A stretch of 64,000 nt of DNA, taken from assembly GCA_039654915.1 (NCBI GenBank), contig JBDJPA010000012.1, positions 2,479,997 through 2,543,996 on the forward strand, written 5' to 3'. The position numbers and the translations under genes were made by a program. Below, one piece after another: positions 23,914 through 36,103 of the stretch (the first letter of the stretch is position 1; each line of letters starts with the position of its first letter). The notes beneath the pieces were generated by a model, which worked only from the letters and a program-made list of their open reading frames with translations, was not told where the DNA came from and did not search any database. This DNA comes from Aquilaria yunnanensis (taxonomy: Eukaryota > Streptophyta > Magnoliopsida > Malvales > Thymelaeaceae).

Positions 23914-26430
23914 CTAATACCGCCTTCCAGTAATTATAAGGATATCCTATGACAGGCCCCACTATGTACCATTTTTTTATACTTAAAAAGCATGTACAAG
24001 GTATATTAGGCTATTAGAGAGTTGTAAAGGGAAATTGCAGGGGAAATCTATCTACTTTTTAAAACCTAGAGGACATCAAGCTGTAAATTGGTAGAGAGAG
24101 GTGCACAATGCACCTGGAGCGAATTGAGCCCCATTTGAGTGGGGGGGTGGGCATCCAACCATGCTGCCAACTGGGCTGGGTGCTGCACACAACTATGTAC
24201 CATTATTATTATTATTATTATTTGATAGAATGGTACTTCAATCTAATTATCAGTGTGCCAAAAGGTATCTTACAAATCAAGGACATAGAACACTAAAGAA
24301 CAACATGTATATGTAAACTGGCAAATAAAATACTACGCATCCTTGCGACACAGAATAATTCTGGAAAAATAACTTATATATAAATAACTAAAAAAAAAGA
24401 CTAGATAAAGAACAATATAAATAAGAAAATAACATACAATCATCTCAATCTATTATTTACAAATCACTCATCATTTAAGTCTCATCCGTTTTCTGAACCC
24501 CACTTAATCTTCTTATAGATACTAATTTTGAAAACAGGTCACCTAGATGATTTGTCCACCATAAAGCATTAGAAGAATAAAATAATGGTCCTTATATCAT
24601 TGGTGGTGAAGGAATTTTGTGAAGGAGAAAGAACAGTAAAAGTAATTGAGAATAATTAGGTGGAATAGGGGTGAAGAATTAACATACCAAATCTAAATTG
24701 GAATCCAAACCTGGCTGGATACTCAGAGAATAGAAGAGAATAAACAATGGGATCGGAGGAGAGGAAATGTGCGGCTTACCATTATTATTTTTACCAATAA
24801 AAAATAATTAATATTTTATTTTTAAGATGAAAAATTAGATATAATAGCGTCATAGTTTTTATCTGGTTTTACGATGATATAAATTATATACATTTCATAG
24901 AATTGTAACACAACTCATAGTTATAAAGTTTGAGAGATATTAAATTTGGTAAATCAACTCTTTCATGGGTTTGGGCACAAATCTCCATTTTCTTCACCTT
25001 TGTTTTACAAACCTCAACAAAGTAATGCATTCATATACTTGTGAATATATACTTAATTATACTCTTACTCTTAGAAACATGGTTAAGAAACATGGTTAGG
25101 TCATTTGAAACGATTTTGCACTATAGAAGAGTCAATAACATTTGACCTATATTTGAAGGAATGTTTTTGGCATCCTATTCCGATTAAAATTAATTCATAA
25201 CTGAAAAATAGATGTTAGTTTTCAAATACTTTATCTGTCCTATATTCTTTTACTATATTACTATTTGGGGTCATTTAAAATTGTGATAATAATATTTTAT
25301 ATTTTAATATATTATTTTGTCATATTACTATTTAAATTATTATTTTAATATCTACCTTTTTTATTATTTTGATTTACATATAAAAAGTAAAAGTGATAAC
25401 AATGTACAGATTTTTATCATTTTTTTTAATCTGCCTGGTAAACTCAAATATAATAGGGAAAGATTAAGATAGTCCCAGAAAAAAATAAAATAAAAAGAAA
25501 GACGAGAAGAGGGGGGACGACTGGTACACGTCCCGTGGAGAAGATACCCAGATAACAACCTGCAGGGCTGGTGGCCCCCCCCTACCCTCTAATAACGACA
25601 CATTTCCACTGCGTGTGACACCTGCATCAATAGTGACGTGCGTGTGTTTTTGTGTAAATATATATACGCATATACGTGATAATAATATTAATTTTTGTGT
25701 GTACGTATATTATATATATGTATTTAGTTATTTATTTTTTTTCCAGAAAATTGAATTACGAGGAGGAAATATAAAATAAAGTTTAGACACTTTTATTTTA
25801 TTTCTATTGAGAATTGAATTTTAGACCTCTTGATTTGAGGCAACCATGAACTCGATAATTATCAAAAATCTTACTGTACATTTAGATATCCCCATTCGAA
25901 TTGTCTCAATATATAAGCTTGACTATTTAAATAAACTTGTACACCATACCGCCATCAATATGAGACATCAGCATTAGTTGAAGAAGGAATGTAGAGACGT
26001 CACCATTTATAATTCTTATTCTTTTAGGGAAAAAAATATAATAGAAGTCTTGACCATTTTCTTTTCGATGAAAGGGTAAATCACCATACTTAATCACTTT
26101 GTATAACAGGTATATATATAATTTATCAACTAAATTAGCTAGGCGATACTCCTAAGGTGTGTGTGTGTGTATGTGTGTGTGTGTGGTTAAAATTAAAAAA
26201 ATATATTGGTTTTATGTGGAAATAACATTCGTTTGTAGCGTTTACAGTTAAGTTGAGATGACTTAAAAACTAGGTAATTTTTTCGAACTTCTAATATGAT
26301 TGGGCTGTAAATTTAGAAAAAAAAAATTAGCATTTAAGGAGAAAAAAAAATATAGCTAGCTAGGTGACAAAAACTGTGGTGTAAAATATTTTCTAATATA
26401 TACATATAATAAAATAATTTTAGAATTGGG
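23914..26430. other. Intergenic DNA, no gene seen; distal upstream region of the IDD gene
   Basis: AT-rich with short unsupported frames, an (ATT)n run near 24203-24221, and a (GT)n microsatellite at about 26158-26184. The GC-richer stretch at about 25505-25640 shows no readable frame. Confidence 0.4.
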
Positions 26431-26431
26431 A

Positions 26432-26440
26432 TATATAAAT
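26432..26440 (+). promoter_or_regulatory. Probable TATA box of the IDD gene
   Basis: TATATAAAT lies about 400 bp upstream of the start codon and is followed about 25 bp later by a GA-rich stretch and then, at about 26630-26660, a pyrimidine-rich (TTTTTC)n leader common in plant 5' UTRs. The start of transcription is inferred. Confidence 0.4.
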
Positions 26441-26838
26441 CAGAAAGAGAGAGGAGGAGGAGGCAAAAAGAAAAACAAATCAAAAGACAACAAGAACACA
26501 CACAGGAAAAACAAGGAGAGGTAAGGTAGCTAGACAAGTCTTTGAATCCACTGTTTTCTTTCTCTTCACTTCCGGATTGTAGCTGTCTCCTCTTCCTTGT
26601 TTCAGTTCTTCTCTACATCAATTTTTCTTTTCTTTTTCTTTTTCTTTTTCTTTTTTTTTCTGAATTATATATGTATATATATATTTCCCAAGGATTTTCA
26701 AACTGAGAGGTAGAATTCAAGTTCATTCTCTTCCAAATTCACTTTCCACTTACTTTAGAGAGCTTAAACATGTGTTTTTTTAATTTTTATTTTTATTTTT
26801 TGCTGGGTGATGAAACCTAGCCAGGTATAATCTTGAAG

Positions 26839-29719
26839 ATGGAAGCTTCATCAACTTTCTTTGGAAGCGGCAGAGAAGAGCTTAATCAGAGCCAGATGAT
26901 TCAGAAACTCCATCATCAACAGCCGCTGTCGCAAATGGAGCCACCGCCGCCAACCGCATCCGCGCCGCCGCCAAAGAAGAAGAGAAACCAACCTGGAAAC
27001 CCAAGCAAGTAGCTCAAAACCCTAATTTGAACTCTTCAATTTACTTTGTCATCTTGCTATCTACCAATTATAACTCTTCAAATTAATTAATCACTGCCTT
27101 TGTCATTTTTCTCCGGAAAATTCCTTTTTCATTTTCGATTCATTGTTTTTTTTTTTAAAAAAAAATCTACATTCAGATCCAGACGCAGAGGTAATAGCTC
27201 TGTCTCCCAAAACCCTGATGGCGACAAACAGATTCATATGCGAGGTCTGTGGCAAAGGGTTTCAAAGGGAACAGAACCTGCAGCTCCACAGAAGGGGCCA
27301 CAACCTCCCATGGAAGCTGAAGCAGAAGACGAACAAAGAAGTGAGCCGGAAGAAGGTATATCTGTGCCCGGAGCCGAGCTGTGTCCACCACGAGCCGTCG
27401 CGTGCCCTGGGAGACCTCACCGGAATAAAGAAGCACTTCTACCGGAAGCACGGGGAGAAGAAGTGGAAGTGTGAGAAGTGCTCAAAGAAATACGCGGTTC
27501 AGTCAGATTGGAAGGCTCATTCTAAGACTTGTGGGACGAGAGAGTACAGGTGTGACTGTGGAACCGTCTTCTCCAGGTCAGTTTGATAAAAGCGTTTGAG
27601 ATTAGCTTCAGCGATTATTTGCGGAAATTAAGGGCATATTAAATTACTTTTTTCATTACTTGGTTACACGTGAATGGTAATTTTTTGTGAAACTGATGTG
27701 GTTCGAAGGATCCAAGAAAACTTTTTTACACAAAGTTTATTAATTCCTACAGATTACATATATCTCTTGGATTTTTTATTAATTTTTTCTTTTCCATGGC
27801 AGCACCGCCAGAGGTTTTTGTTTTTTTCTGTTTTTTTCGGCTGATTCACGTGTTGTTAACTTATGCTGAGCCACAGATCAGAGGATAATTTTTGTGGGGT
27901 GGATTAATTTGTTCTCATGTGAGCAGTATATTTTTCACTGGTTAGAGTTTGTTCTCTTTTGGTTCTGGGTCGCCTATAGATTAGCTCTTCTGAAGCTAGC
28001 TACTCCTTATTTGCATGGAAGATTTAGGGTTTGTGGGGCGCTCTCTCTCTCTCCCTCGCAGAATTTTAAAGTCTTATTTTTCATCAACTTTATATTACAT
28101 ATTTTTTTAGGATTTTCAATGATTGAAAGTAATATCATTTCACTGTTCATACAGTTTTCAGAAATATGATGCATTTTTTTGTTTAATTTTTATGTTGGTC
28201 CCTTCATGGCTAAGGAAGATAACTGCATGATCAGTGATGACGAGCGTTTCAGTTTCACATTCATAATTTTGCCTTCTCCAGTAAAAAATTTATAAATTTA
28301 ATTCTTTACGAAATGATGTAACTTCTTAAATGACCCCTTTCCAATGACATTTTCAAATTCATAATTTTGTACTTTAACAAAAATTCTATAAAATTTTCTC
28401 TTATTAAATGATATGATATGTTAAATTAAATATATAGTCAGTGGATGGTTTAATTAAATTCAAGTGGTAGTTTAGTGGAGAATATATATGATACATTAAT
28501 AAAAACTCTGACTTATAGTTAATTTTTGTAAATAAAAAAATCTGTTACATACGTAGGAATATAATTCAGTTTATTTTGAAATTGTGGTTGTAACGCTTCT
28601 GCATTTATGATAGGATTTCATCGTAAATGCACATAATCACCAACTTTGACTAAATCAACGGTAATTAGAGTTAATCGCTTGTGCTAATTAATTTCATTTT
28701 GTTGCAGGCGGGATAGTTTCGTGACCCACAGGGCCTTTTGCGACACTTTAGCTCAAGAGACCGCCGCAAGAAGCCGTACATGCCTCAACACTAATCTCTA
28801 CGGTGGCAACCTAACGGCCTTCTCCTCCCAACTAAACCCTCCCCACATATCCTCACTACAAGGTCTCACCCATCCATCCACTAACATCCTACAGCTCGGA
28901 GCCAGTGCCTTCAAATTCGACTACCTTAATCCATCCTCGGTCCAACCTATCCAGCCATCGACCTTTTCCTTGCCCAACAATAACAACAATAACAATAACA
29001 ATAACGATGGTAGCCAGCAATCTGTGCTCCCAAACAAGCCCTTGCAAGCCTTAATGCAACTGCCTGATCTCCATGGCAACCCTAACCATTCCTCGTCCTC
29101 ATCCTCAAGCCTCTTCAACCTAGGGGTTTTCTCTAGCGAGGCCTCCAACTCTGGTATGAACACTATCGACACCGCTGCCTCAAGTTCCGGCTTCCTAAAC
29201 CCTGCTAATTACAATGGTGCCTCTAGCCTCTCCTCTCTATACCCAATCCAACCAGCGGAGAACATGTCCCCTCACATGTCTGCCACTGCCTTGCTCCAGA
29301 AGGCAGCTCAAGTCGGTGCCACCACGAGCACCTCTTGCAATAATACCGTGTCAACTCTCTTGAAAGGTCTTGCTGGGGCTCCATCGGCCGAGGCGACTAA
29401 GGTATTTGATCAAACCCTAAGTTCTCAAATGCAAAACGAGGCTGAGGGCCTTAAGGGTTTCATGAACTCACTTGCAAGTTTTGTTGGTGGGAGTGGACAT
29501 GATGGGGGTGCCTTCGGTGGTTTTGGTGGCAGCAATGTGAACAAGGGTAAGTTGCCGGAAAGTTTAACTCCCAACATCGGCGGTTCGGATAAATTGACTT
29601 TGGATTTTCTTGGGGTTGGAGGAATGGTGAGAAATATGGGAGAAATATTGGAGCATGAGGTGAGATCGGCGGAAGGTAGTCAATGGTTTGGGAACAACAA
29701 ATTTTTAGGCGATATGTGA
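26839..29719 (+). CDS. INDETERMINATE-domain (IDD) C2H2 zinc-finger transcription factor
   Basis: Three exons, 26839-27004, 27177-27576 and 28708-29719, join in frame to 525 residues. The ID domain starts with the basic KKKRNQPGNP nuclear-localisation stretch and NPDAEVIALSPKTL, followed by four zinc fingers: ZF1 FICEVCGKGFQREQNLQLH (from about residue 75), ZF2 YLCPEPSCVHHEPSRALGD, ZF3 WKCEKCSKKYAVQSDWKAH and ZF4 YRCDCGTVFSRRDSFVTH, the last two being CCHC type. The second intron interrupts ZF4 between TVFS and RRD, as in the family. The Asn/Ser-rich C-terminus has MSATALLQKAAQ and LTLDFLGVG, the conserved C-terminal motifs that contact partners in family members. IDD proteins are plant-specific nuclear regulators of patterning, gibberellin response and metabolism. 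Intron 1 appears to be GC-AG (CCAA|GCAAGT). I cannot place it in a particular clade. Confidence 0.93.
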
Positions 29720-30071
29720 AAAGCCGGTCTGCCTTTTAGCTTAGGAATGCATATGTATGTAGTTGAAGAGAAGGACGAAGTTTTAGCTTTGTTTGCTTTT
29801 TTCTCTTCTTTAAAATTTGAGCTCTTAATTTATCAAGAGTTGCCTCAGGTTCTGGCTTAAGTTCGCCGGCCATACTATAGTTGGTTTCTGTTTTCCGAGG
29901 ATTTAAAGCGAAATTTATGTTGAATTATTACTAAATGGAGCAAGGCCTAATAGCTTATTTTCAGAGGCAAGTAACTATATGAGATAGAATTATACCCCTT
30001 GCCCCATTTCCTTTTTTTTTTTTGGGTTTCGTTTTTCATTTTTTGTCCCAAATTATTGTTCCATTTCCTTC

Positions 30072-30077
30072 AATAAA
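30072..30077 (+). terminator. Possible polyadenylation signal of the IDD gene
   Basis: AATAAA about 350 bp after the stop codon, in T-rich sequence. Plant polyadenylation signals are loose, so this is only a candidate. Confidence 0.3.
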
Positions 30078-30206
30078 ATATTCTTTTATATATTGTTTCC
30101 TAAATAGCTCAATTTTTTTTTACTCAAAATCATCTATACAAGTATAGAAAGAAGAAAGTAATATTATCATACTAAAGAAACTAAGGAATGTTTGTTTTGT
30201 TAGGAC

Positions 30207-31155
30207 TAGGGGTGAGTATGGGTCGGGTTGGTTCGGTTTTATGGTGGAACCGAACCAACCCAAAATGACCTCGGTTCCAAAATTTTTCTACCCAACTCAG
30301 AACCGAGAACCGAACAAAACCAGAACCATGGTTCTGGGTTTCTCGGTTCTGGTTCTTGGGTTTTTTGGTTTATATCATATACCTATAACAACACCAAAAT
30401 TCAATAAATCTACATCCATAATTAGTTTTATGACATATTCAACATAATATACAATTAAATTAATATTTAAATATACGTACTTAGATACATTCAAAAGAGT
30501 TTAAACTATTATTCTTACAAAAATGGTTCAAAAGAGTTGCTTGTGGGGCATCTTTTATCTCAACTAGTTTACTTCATTCCAGTAATTCCAATATTTGTAT
30601 GACATTCAATATAGAAAAATGAGCCTTTAAGACCATCTCCTTCAGTATCAAAATCTAAAATATGTTGATGTCATAAATTTTTAATTTTGCATGACTCAAA
30701 TGAAAAAAATATCATAATTGTGTCGTAAAAAGTATTCTAGAATAAAAGATTGAAAGCAAAATGATTTATGAGTGGTGGGTCTATGAAGCAAAATAATTTA
30801 AGTGAATATGGAGAAATTTCGTAAATGATCCCACAACTTCCATACTGTTTCAATTTGGAACATCAGTTTAAGAGTTAAATATAAAAACACAAAATAACCA
30901 TCATAATATTTCAAAGAAATATGTGTGTGTGTATAGATATATTAGTAATACTATAATTTTTATTATATATATATCTCGGGTTCGGTTCCACCTCGGGTTG
31001 GTTTCATATGGAACCAGAATCAACCCAAAAACCATCGGTTCTCCTATATGTGGAACCAACCCGAGAACCATGATCAATTTTTACCCAACCCAACCCAACC
31101 CAATGGGGGTGGTTCGGTTTCGGTTTCGGGTTTACCCAACCCATGCTCATCCTTA
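30207..31155. mobile_element. hAT-like MITE, 949 bp
   Basis: Terminal inverted repeats are TAGGGGTGAGTATGGGTCGG (left) and the inverse of ACCCATGCTCATCCTTA (right). An 8-bp duplication flanks it: GTTAGGAC at 30199-30206 and ATTAGGAC at 31156-31163, one mismatch. Near both ends are repeats of GGTTCGGTT/AACCGAACC and ACCCAACCC. No coding capacity. Confidence 0.75.
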
Positions 31156-31164
31156 ATTAGGACC

Positions 31165-31290
31165 CAAAAGATCATTGAACTAGCAAACTTGGCATTTAGG
31201 TATAAAATAGTTGAAGTAGAGTTCGAAGCCCCAAACTCCGCTTGGTGTCCCCCGCACCACAACCACTTGAGCTAGGCGCTGGGGCCTAAA
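31165..31290 (-). mobile_element. Possible tRNA-derived SINE
   Basis: On the minus strand, CCTAGCTCAAGTGGTTGTGG resembles a pol III A box and GGGCTTCGAACTC, about 35 bp later, resembles a B box, with GCGGGGGACACC between. This spacing fits plant tRNA-derived SINEs. The 3' end and target duplications are not clear. Confidence 0.45.
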
Positions 31291-31475
31291 TTACCCTATT
31301 GTGATGTCATTTCTCCAATGAATTTGAGTTGGTAAAATCTTCCATTAATTTTTATGATATTACACTTACACCTATGACATTTGGAAATGTATACTTACCC
31401 TCATAATTTTTAAATGTCATCAATCAATTGTTAGTAAAAAAAATAACATATACTCCCCCTGAACATAGACTGATA

Positions 31476-31850
31476 TTGCAGATACAATTTGAGATTTGAA
31501 AGTCTACACTTTTGAGTTTCCTTTTTCTTTTACATTGTCTAGCAATAATTTCTAAAATCCTAATTTAAACTATATGATAACTATGTTATATAATTTTAAG
31601 TTGTCTAACTTTTTTTAGAAATTAATTGATTTTTTAAAATTTTTTTACACTTACAAAAAGAAAAAATAATAATTTAAAATGTTCATTAATTGTAAAAAAA
31701 ATTATAAAAATTGCAAGAAAAGGTCTAATAAATGTCTATTTACTGAAAAACAATTACTATATAGTTTAAATTAAAACTATAAAAGTTTCTATTGAACAAT
31801 GAAAAAAATTGGGTGAAAGTATAGATTTCCTAACCTTGAAGATGTAACTG
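31476..31850. mobile_element. MITE sharing its termini with the element at 19366-21581
   Basis: The left part (GTCTACACTTTTGAG ... ACATTGTCTAGCAATAATTT ... CCTAATTTAAACTATATGAT) returns inverted on the right (ATATAGTTTAAATTAAAACT ... GTATAGATTTCCTAACC). The left part also aligns with the TIRs at 19380-19500 and 21420-21570, notably ACATTGTCTA followed by TAATTTAA. It looks like an internally deleted relative. Confidence 0.55.
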
Positions 31851-32249
31851 TAATATCTATAGCTTTGGTTAACGGCTGATTGATGATATTTAAAAATATA
31901 AAGATAAGTGTACATTTTTTAATATTAAGGGGCGAGTACTTATCACCGAAATATCAGGGAATAACTATGAAAAAACTAAACAATGATGAATTTTATAGGG
32001 CAAGTATGAGAATAAATAATATAGCAACACACAACCTTAAAATTTATGTACCAATAATGGAACAGTAAAATTGAGATGTGGGGAGTATATGTTATGAATT
32101 AGGGGCCTAGTATGCTCAATTATATCTTATCCCATTTTGTTAGCACAAACATTTATTATATTTGATATATCAATTTGTAACAAATAACTAGTCTATAAAT
32201 GAGAATGTTAGAGAGTTAGGAGGCACAAGTAGAAAACAATAGACACAAA

Positions 32250-33262
32250 GATGGTTCAAAGGGAGTTTGTTAAGTTTGGTCTGATAAATGGTTAGGGGGA
32301 GGCTTGGTAATGAGGAGTATGTCAAGTTTTGGTCTGATAGATGGTTAGCAGGAAGTCTCTTCAAAATTGATTTCCTAGGTTGTTCAAATGGCCCTTATTG
32401 TCTAGTGTCAAATATGGTGTCTTGGAATGGAAGGAGATGGCTTTAGAGATGTCTTGAAAATAGACAGCTAAGAGGTAGAGTATGGGATGAAATAAATGAA
32501 CTAGGGACCTTTCTTAATGATATTTCTTTGAACAAGTTTGCTCCTAATAAGTTGTTATGGTAACTAAGTAGCAACGGTACCTCATTGGTCAAGTTAGTAG
32601 CAAAGCAAGTTGACTTTCATCTTCTGTCATCATTTCATCATTAGTTTTTTATTTCTTAGAATGCCTGGTGGCCTTCGAAAGTGAACCTTTTCACAGGGAG
32701 AACTATTTAGGACATGTTGCTAACAAGGATTAATCTAGCTTCAAATGGAGTGACATTTGAAGATGTATTTTGTCCATTGTGCAGCAAAGCGCAGAAGGAT
32801 GCTTTGCATGTTCTATTGCAATGCAGCTATGTTAAGCAATTTTGGAGATCTTTTTACACTTGGTAGGATGGTCAGCTCAACCTTGTAGATGGCTTAGCCA
32901 GTCATTTTAAGCTGAAGTCATTTGCTTCAAGATTTTTTGGAGTTGTATATGGCATATGATGTGTTTGTTAAGGTGGCATTATGGTCCTTATGGTTATTTA
33001 GGAATAATATGGTTTTTCTTTTTATCTACTATAGGTGTTCCCTTCTACTCATATGCTTTTTTTTTTATATCAAAAATTTCAAGCGAAAGGAGTTTGTCTT
33101 ATGATTCTTGGTGTCTGAATCCTTGTTTATGTGTAGCTTGGCTCTAGATAGGTGTTTCAGATCTTTGGCATTCTTAAGCTCTTTGTAAGGTTGTGTATCG
33201 AATTTTCTAGCAACTTGTTGGTATTTTCAATAATATTTATTTGCATTGCTGATAAAAAAAAT
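32250..33262 (+). mobile_element. LINE (L1-type) 3' end, 5'-truncated and decayed
   Basis: Read on the plus strand with stops, the segment gives EEYVKFWSDRWLAGSLFKIDF, then AWWPSKVNLFTGRTI, TRINLASNGVTFEDVFCPLC and ALHVLLQCSYVKQFWRSFYTW. This is the zinc-binding region downstream of reverse transcriptase in plant L1 elements (zf-RVT type: C..C, H..C). It ends in TTTGCATTGCTGATAAAAAAAA, an A-tailed 3' terminus. No RT or endonuclease remains. Confidence 0.75.
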
Positions 33263-33512
33263 CAACACAGAAATTTGTGTGATTTAGTTAATGCAAAAGT
33301 ATAGATAATTTTTATTGCATTAGAGAACTGTTACAAGAGAGAAGCTTTCCAATCACCCACTCTTAAGGTCCCTATGATAAATTCAACAATGAACAACATA
33401 CCAAAATCCTAACAAAAGTATATATATTTAGACAATCAAGACACAAGTTTGGCCCACCATTCCTAATTGTGAAGGGTTTAAGCACTAAATCCCTTTACTT
33501 CTACTATATAAT

Positions 33513-35698
33513 TAGGGATGTTAAAGGAGATTTGCCTTGAAGGATATTTTGTTGGGTTTCGAGAGCCAAACAAGCACAACGGAATTTAACCGAAACTCTC
33601 CAGGATCCAAGTGAAACGGGGTAAACCGAGTGTTCGAAAATTTTCATACCTAATTTTCAGTTGAGATCTCTCACCCAACTGTAGAGTCGAATCACAAAAC
33701 CTGAACAGTTGACGTGTTCAAGCTCTCTATGGTATCCACACGAGCCTCTCGGGATCACCACGCTTCCACCACGTCTCGGCAGATGCGTTTCTCTTGCGCT
33801 CGCAGTGCTAGCTTGCGTCTTCCAAGAAATTGCAAGAGAAGAGTACGACTGTCTCTTTTGGGAGGCTAGGGCAAGAAGCTGCGAATTTCTCACTAAAAGT
33901 TGTATTTATAGTGAGACTAAACTTTTAGGTCTAATGCGTTTCAAAGCCCTAATCCAATTAGGCTTTAATTTCGGGCTTAATAATGGCTCAAATCTTAGGC
34001 CCATTATTAATACAAAATTATTGTGAAACCATAACCCAAATAATTAGCCCATGCGCTCTAATGATCCAAATAGCTTTATGTGTATGACTCAATAGGCTCT
34101 TACCACGTTAGCAATGATCATAAATCATATTTATGATCATAAGGAATGAGCGGTGTCTAGCAACACATCATTGCTACCCAAGTGACAAGATTGTCAATGA
34201 TTCGACTAAACCTTTATGATAATTACCGATATATGGCATTATCCCTTTGTCCAAGATATCAAGACTAAGCACGAGACATGGAATGTGTCACTCTTGTATA
34301 ACCCAGTCTTTGGTTTCTTGATTACTGAGTAGACCAACTTAAACTGATGATATTGATATCGTATATAAACTCATCCGAGTATGACCATGCATTTTTCTAA
34401 GTCTTACTCTATCAAGGGGCCCGAAGATATCACTCCTGTTACATAAGAGGGACAAATCTCATCTTGATCATACAAATCCCTCCGCATGATATGTGACATA
34501 CCCAATGACTTCCTTCAAGTTCACTCAGTTACGAGCAACAAAGGAAAGTATCAAAGTATGTGATTCACATGTAGGGAACCTTGATGACTTTAGGTCAAAG
34601 GACTACATATACCATAATCACTATGAGAATTACTTATGACACTCATATAACGATCCATGTAGTGTTCTCATGGTGGGTCGGTTCAGTATACAAGTTCTCC
34701 AACTTGTACCCATATGTAGACTACATATCTTATATTAGTCTCCACATATGCTAGTCGTTATGTATTATTGCAACCTGCTCCACAATAATACTAAATTAGG
34801 GACGTTTGAGAATATCATTATTCTAGGGTTACAATTATGTTTATTACGTTACACAGAAATAAAACAACAAACATAATTGCTGGATTAATGCCTTAATAAA
34901 ATATCATGACTCAATGTGCAAAAAATACAATCATCTCATGATTGGCTTTTGGGTACAACACTAACATATTTGACCATATCCTACCTAATGGGTATGATTT
35001 TTTAAATTAAATGGACTTGGATTAGATTTAGGTGTTCTTTTTGTACCTATTAGATCTTAGATAGGATGTGAGTTTAGACCATACAAGTCCCATATCTTAC
35101 CCGCATATATATGTATTATTACATATGAGAAAATTACAAAACATCCTATAATTTATCCTAATCTATACTTGCCTCCTTATTTTTGCCAAACCTACACTCT
35201 TCCCTCTGTGTCGTGAGCTTCAGAAAATGACTAGTTAAGGTAATTAACTGAGATGTTCTAATACACCTTTTAGGTTTCAAACTATACAAATTAGCCCTTA
35301 AATCAAAACTTGATTCTTATTAACACTGGGAATAATTTATGTTTATATTTCTACTAGAATATTAAAGGTAATTCATTTATTTGGCAAAATAGAAGTAATT
35401 TATTTCACTTTGATGGTATTGTCTTCTCTAGCTTCATGATCAATCCAAAGGCCCAACCCCAAATCCGCTAATTTACCTAACTATGCAAAATCTCCCACTC
35501 ACCAATTCATCAATTTTGGTTATGGTAATATGTAGCATGTAGATGTATTTTAACTGATTTTACTTGTTTTAGAATGGATAAGATATGTGTTTTAAAATAT
35601 TTTAAAATTAATGGATAATGAATATGGTATGAATTGAGTATCTAACATAACAAATAAGATGTGTTAATCCTATCCACATCTTATCTACTATCATCCCT
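33513..35698. mobile_element. MITE with TAGGGATG ends, copy 2, split by a solo LTR
   Basis: The left end TAGGGATGTTAAAGGAGATTT and the right end TTATCTACTATCATCCCTA match copy 1 at 12954-13664, as do inner blocks (CATATCCTACCTAATGGGTA; GAATTGAGTATCTAACATAA). It is interrupted at 33550-34966 by a solo LTR. Target duplications are not obvious. Confidence 0.65.
33550..34966. mobile_element. Solo LTR, 1417 bp
   Basis: Starts TGTTGGGTTTCGAGAGCC and ends GGGTACAACACTAACA, i.e. TG...CA, with a perfect 5-bp duplication TATTT at 33545-33549 and 34967-34971. Removing it restores the MITE sequence GGATATTTGACCATATCC. There is no second LTR or internal region, so it is the product of LTR-LTR recombination. 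The superfamily cannot be decided from the LTR alone. Confidence 0.9.
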
Positions 35699-36098
35699 AC
35701 ATATAGTCTGTGTGAAGGCTTTCATAAAAAATGGAGAGCTATAATAATTAGATGGGGAACATTGTTTTCTTTTTCTTTTAATATCAATAACTGAATACAT
35801 TTCCATGTTCAATTTAAATATACAAAAGTAAACCATGTTTTTTCGGTACTGAATTTGGTGTTGGATTAAATATTTTTTTATTCTATTTCCCATTTAATAA
35901 ATGTATATCATATATGCATTCATCACAAGTAAATAATAAGAAATGTTAGTATATATGTCATTTATATAAATTAAATAAGTCAAACTTAGATAAGAAAAAC
36001 AAGTAACTCTCTAAAAGATAGATACTGAAATACCTTTTTGCTGAAGGAGTACTAAACAAAGAGGAAATAAACCGTGAAACTTAAAGTGGCTTGACTAA
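35699..36098. other. Intergenic AT-rich DNA, nothing recognised
   Basis: No coding, RNA or repeat signal supported. Confidence 0.4.
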
Positions 36099-36103
36099 GT
36101 AGC

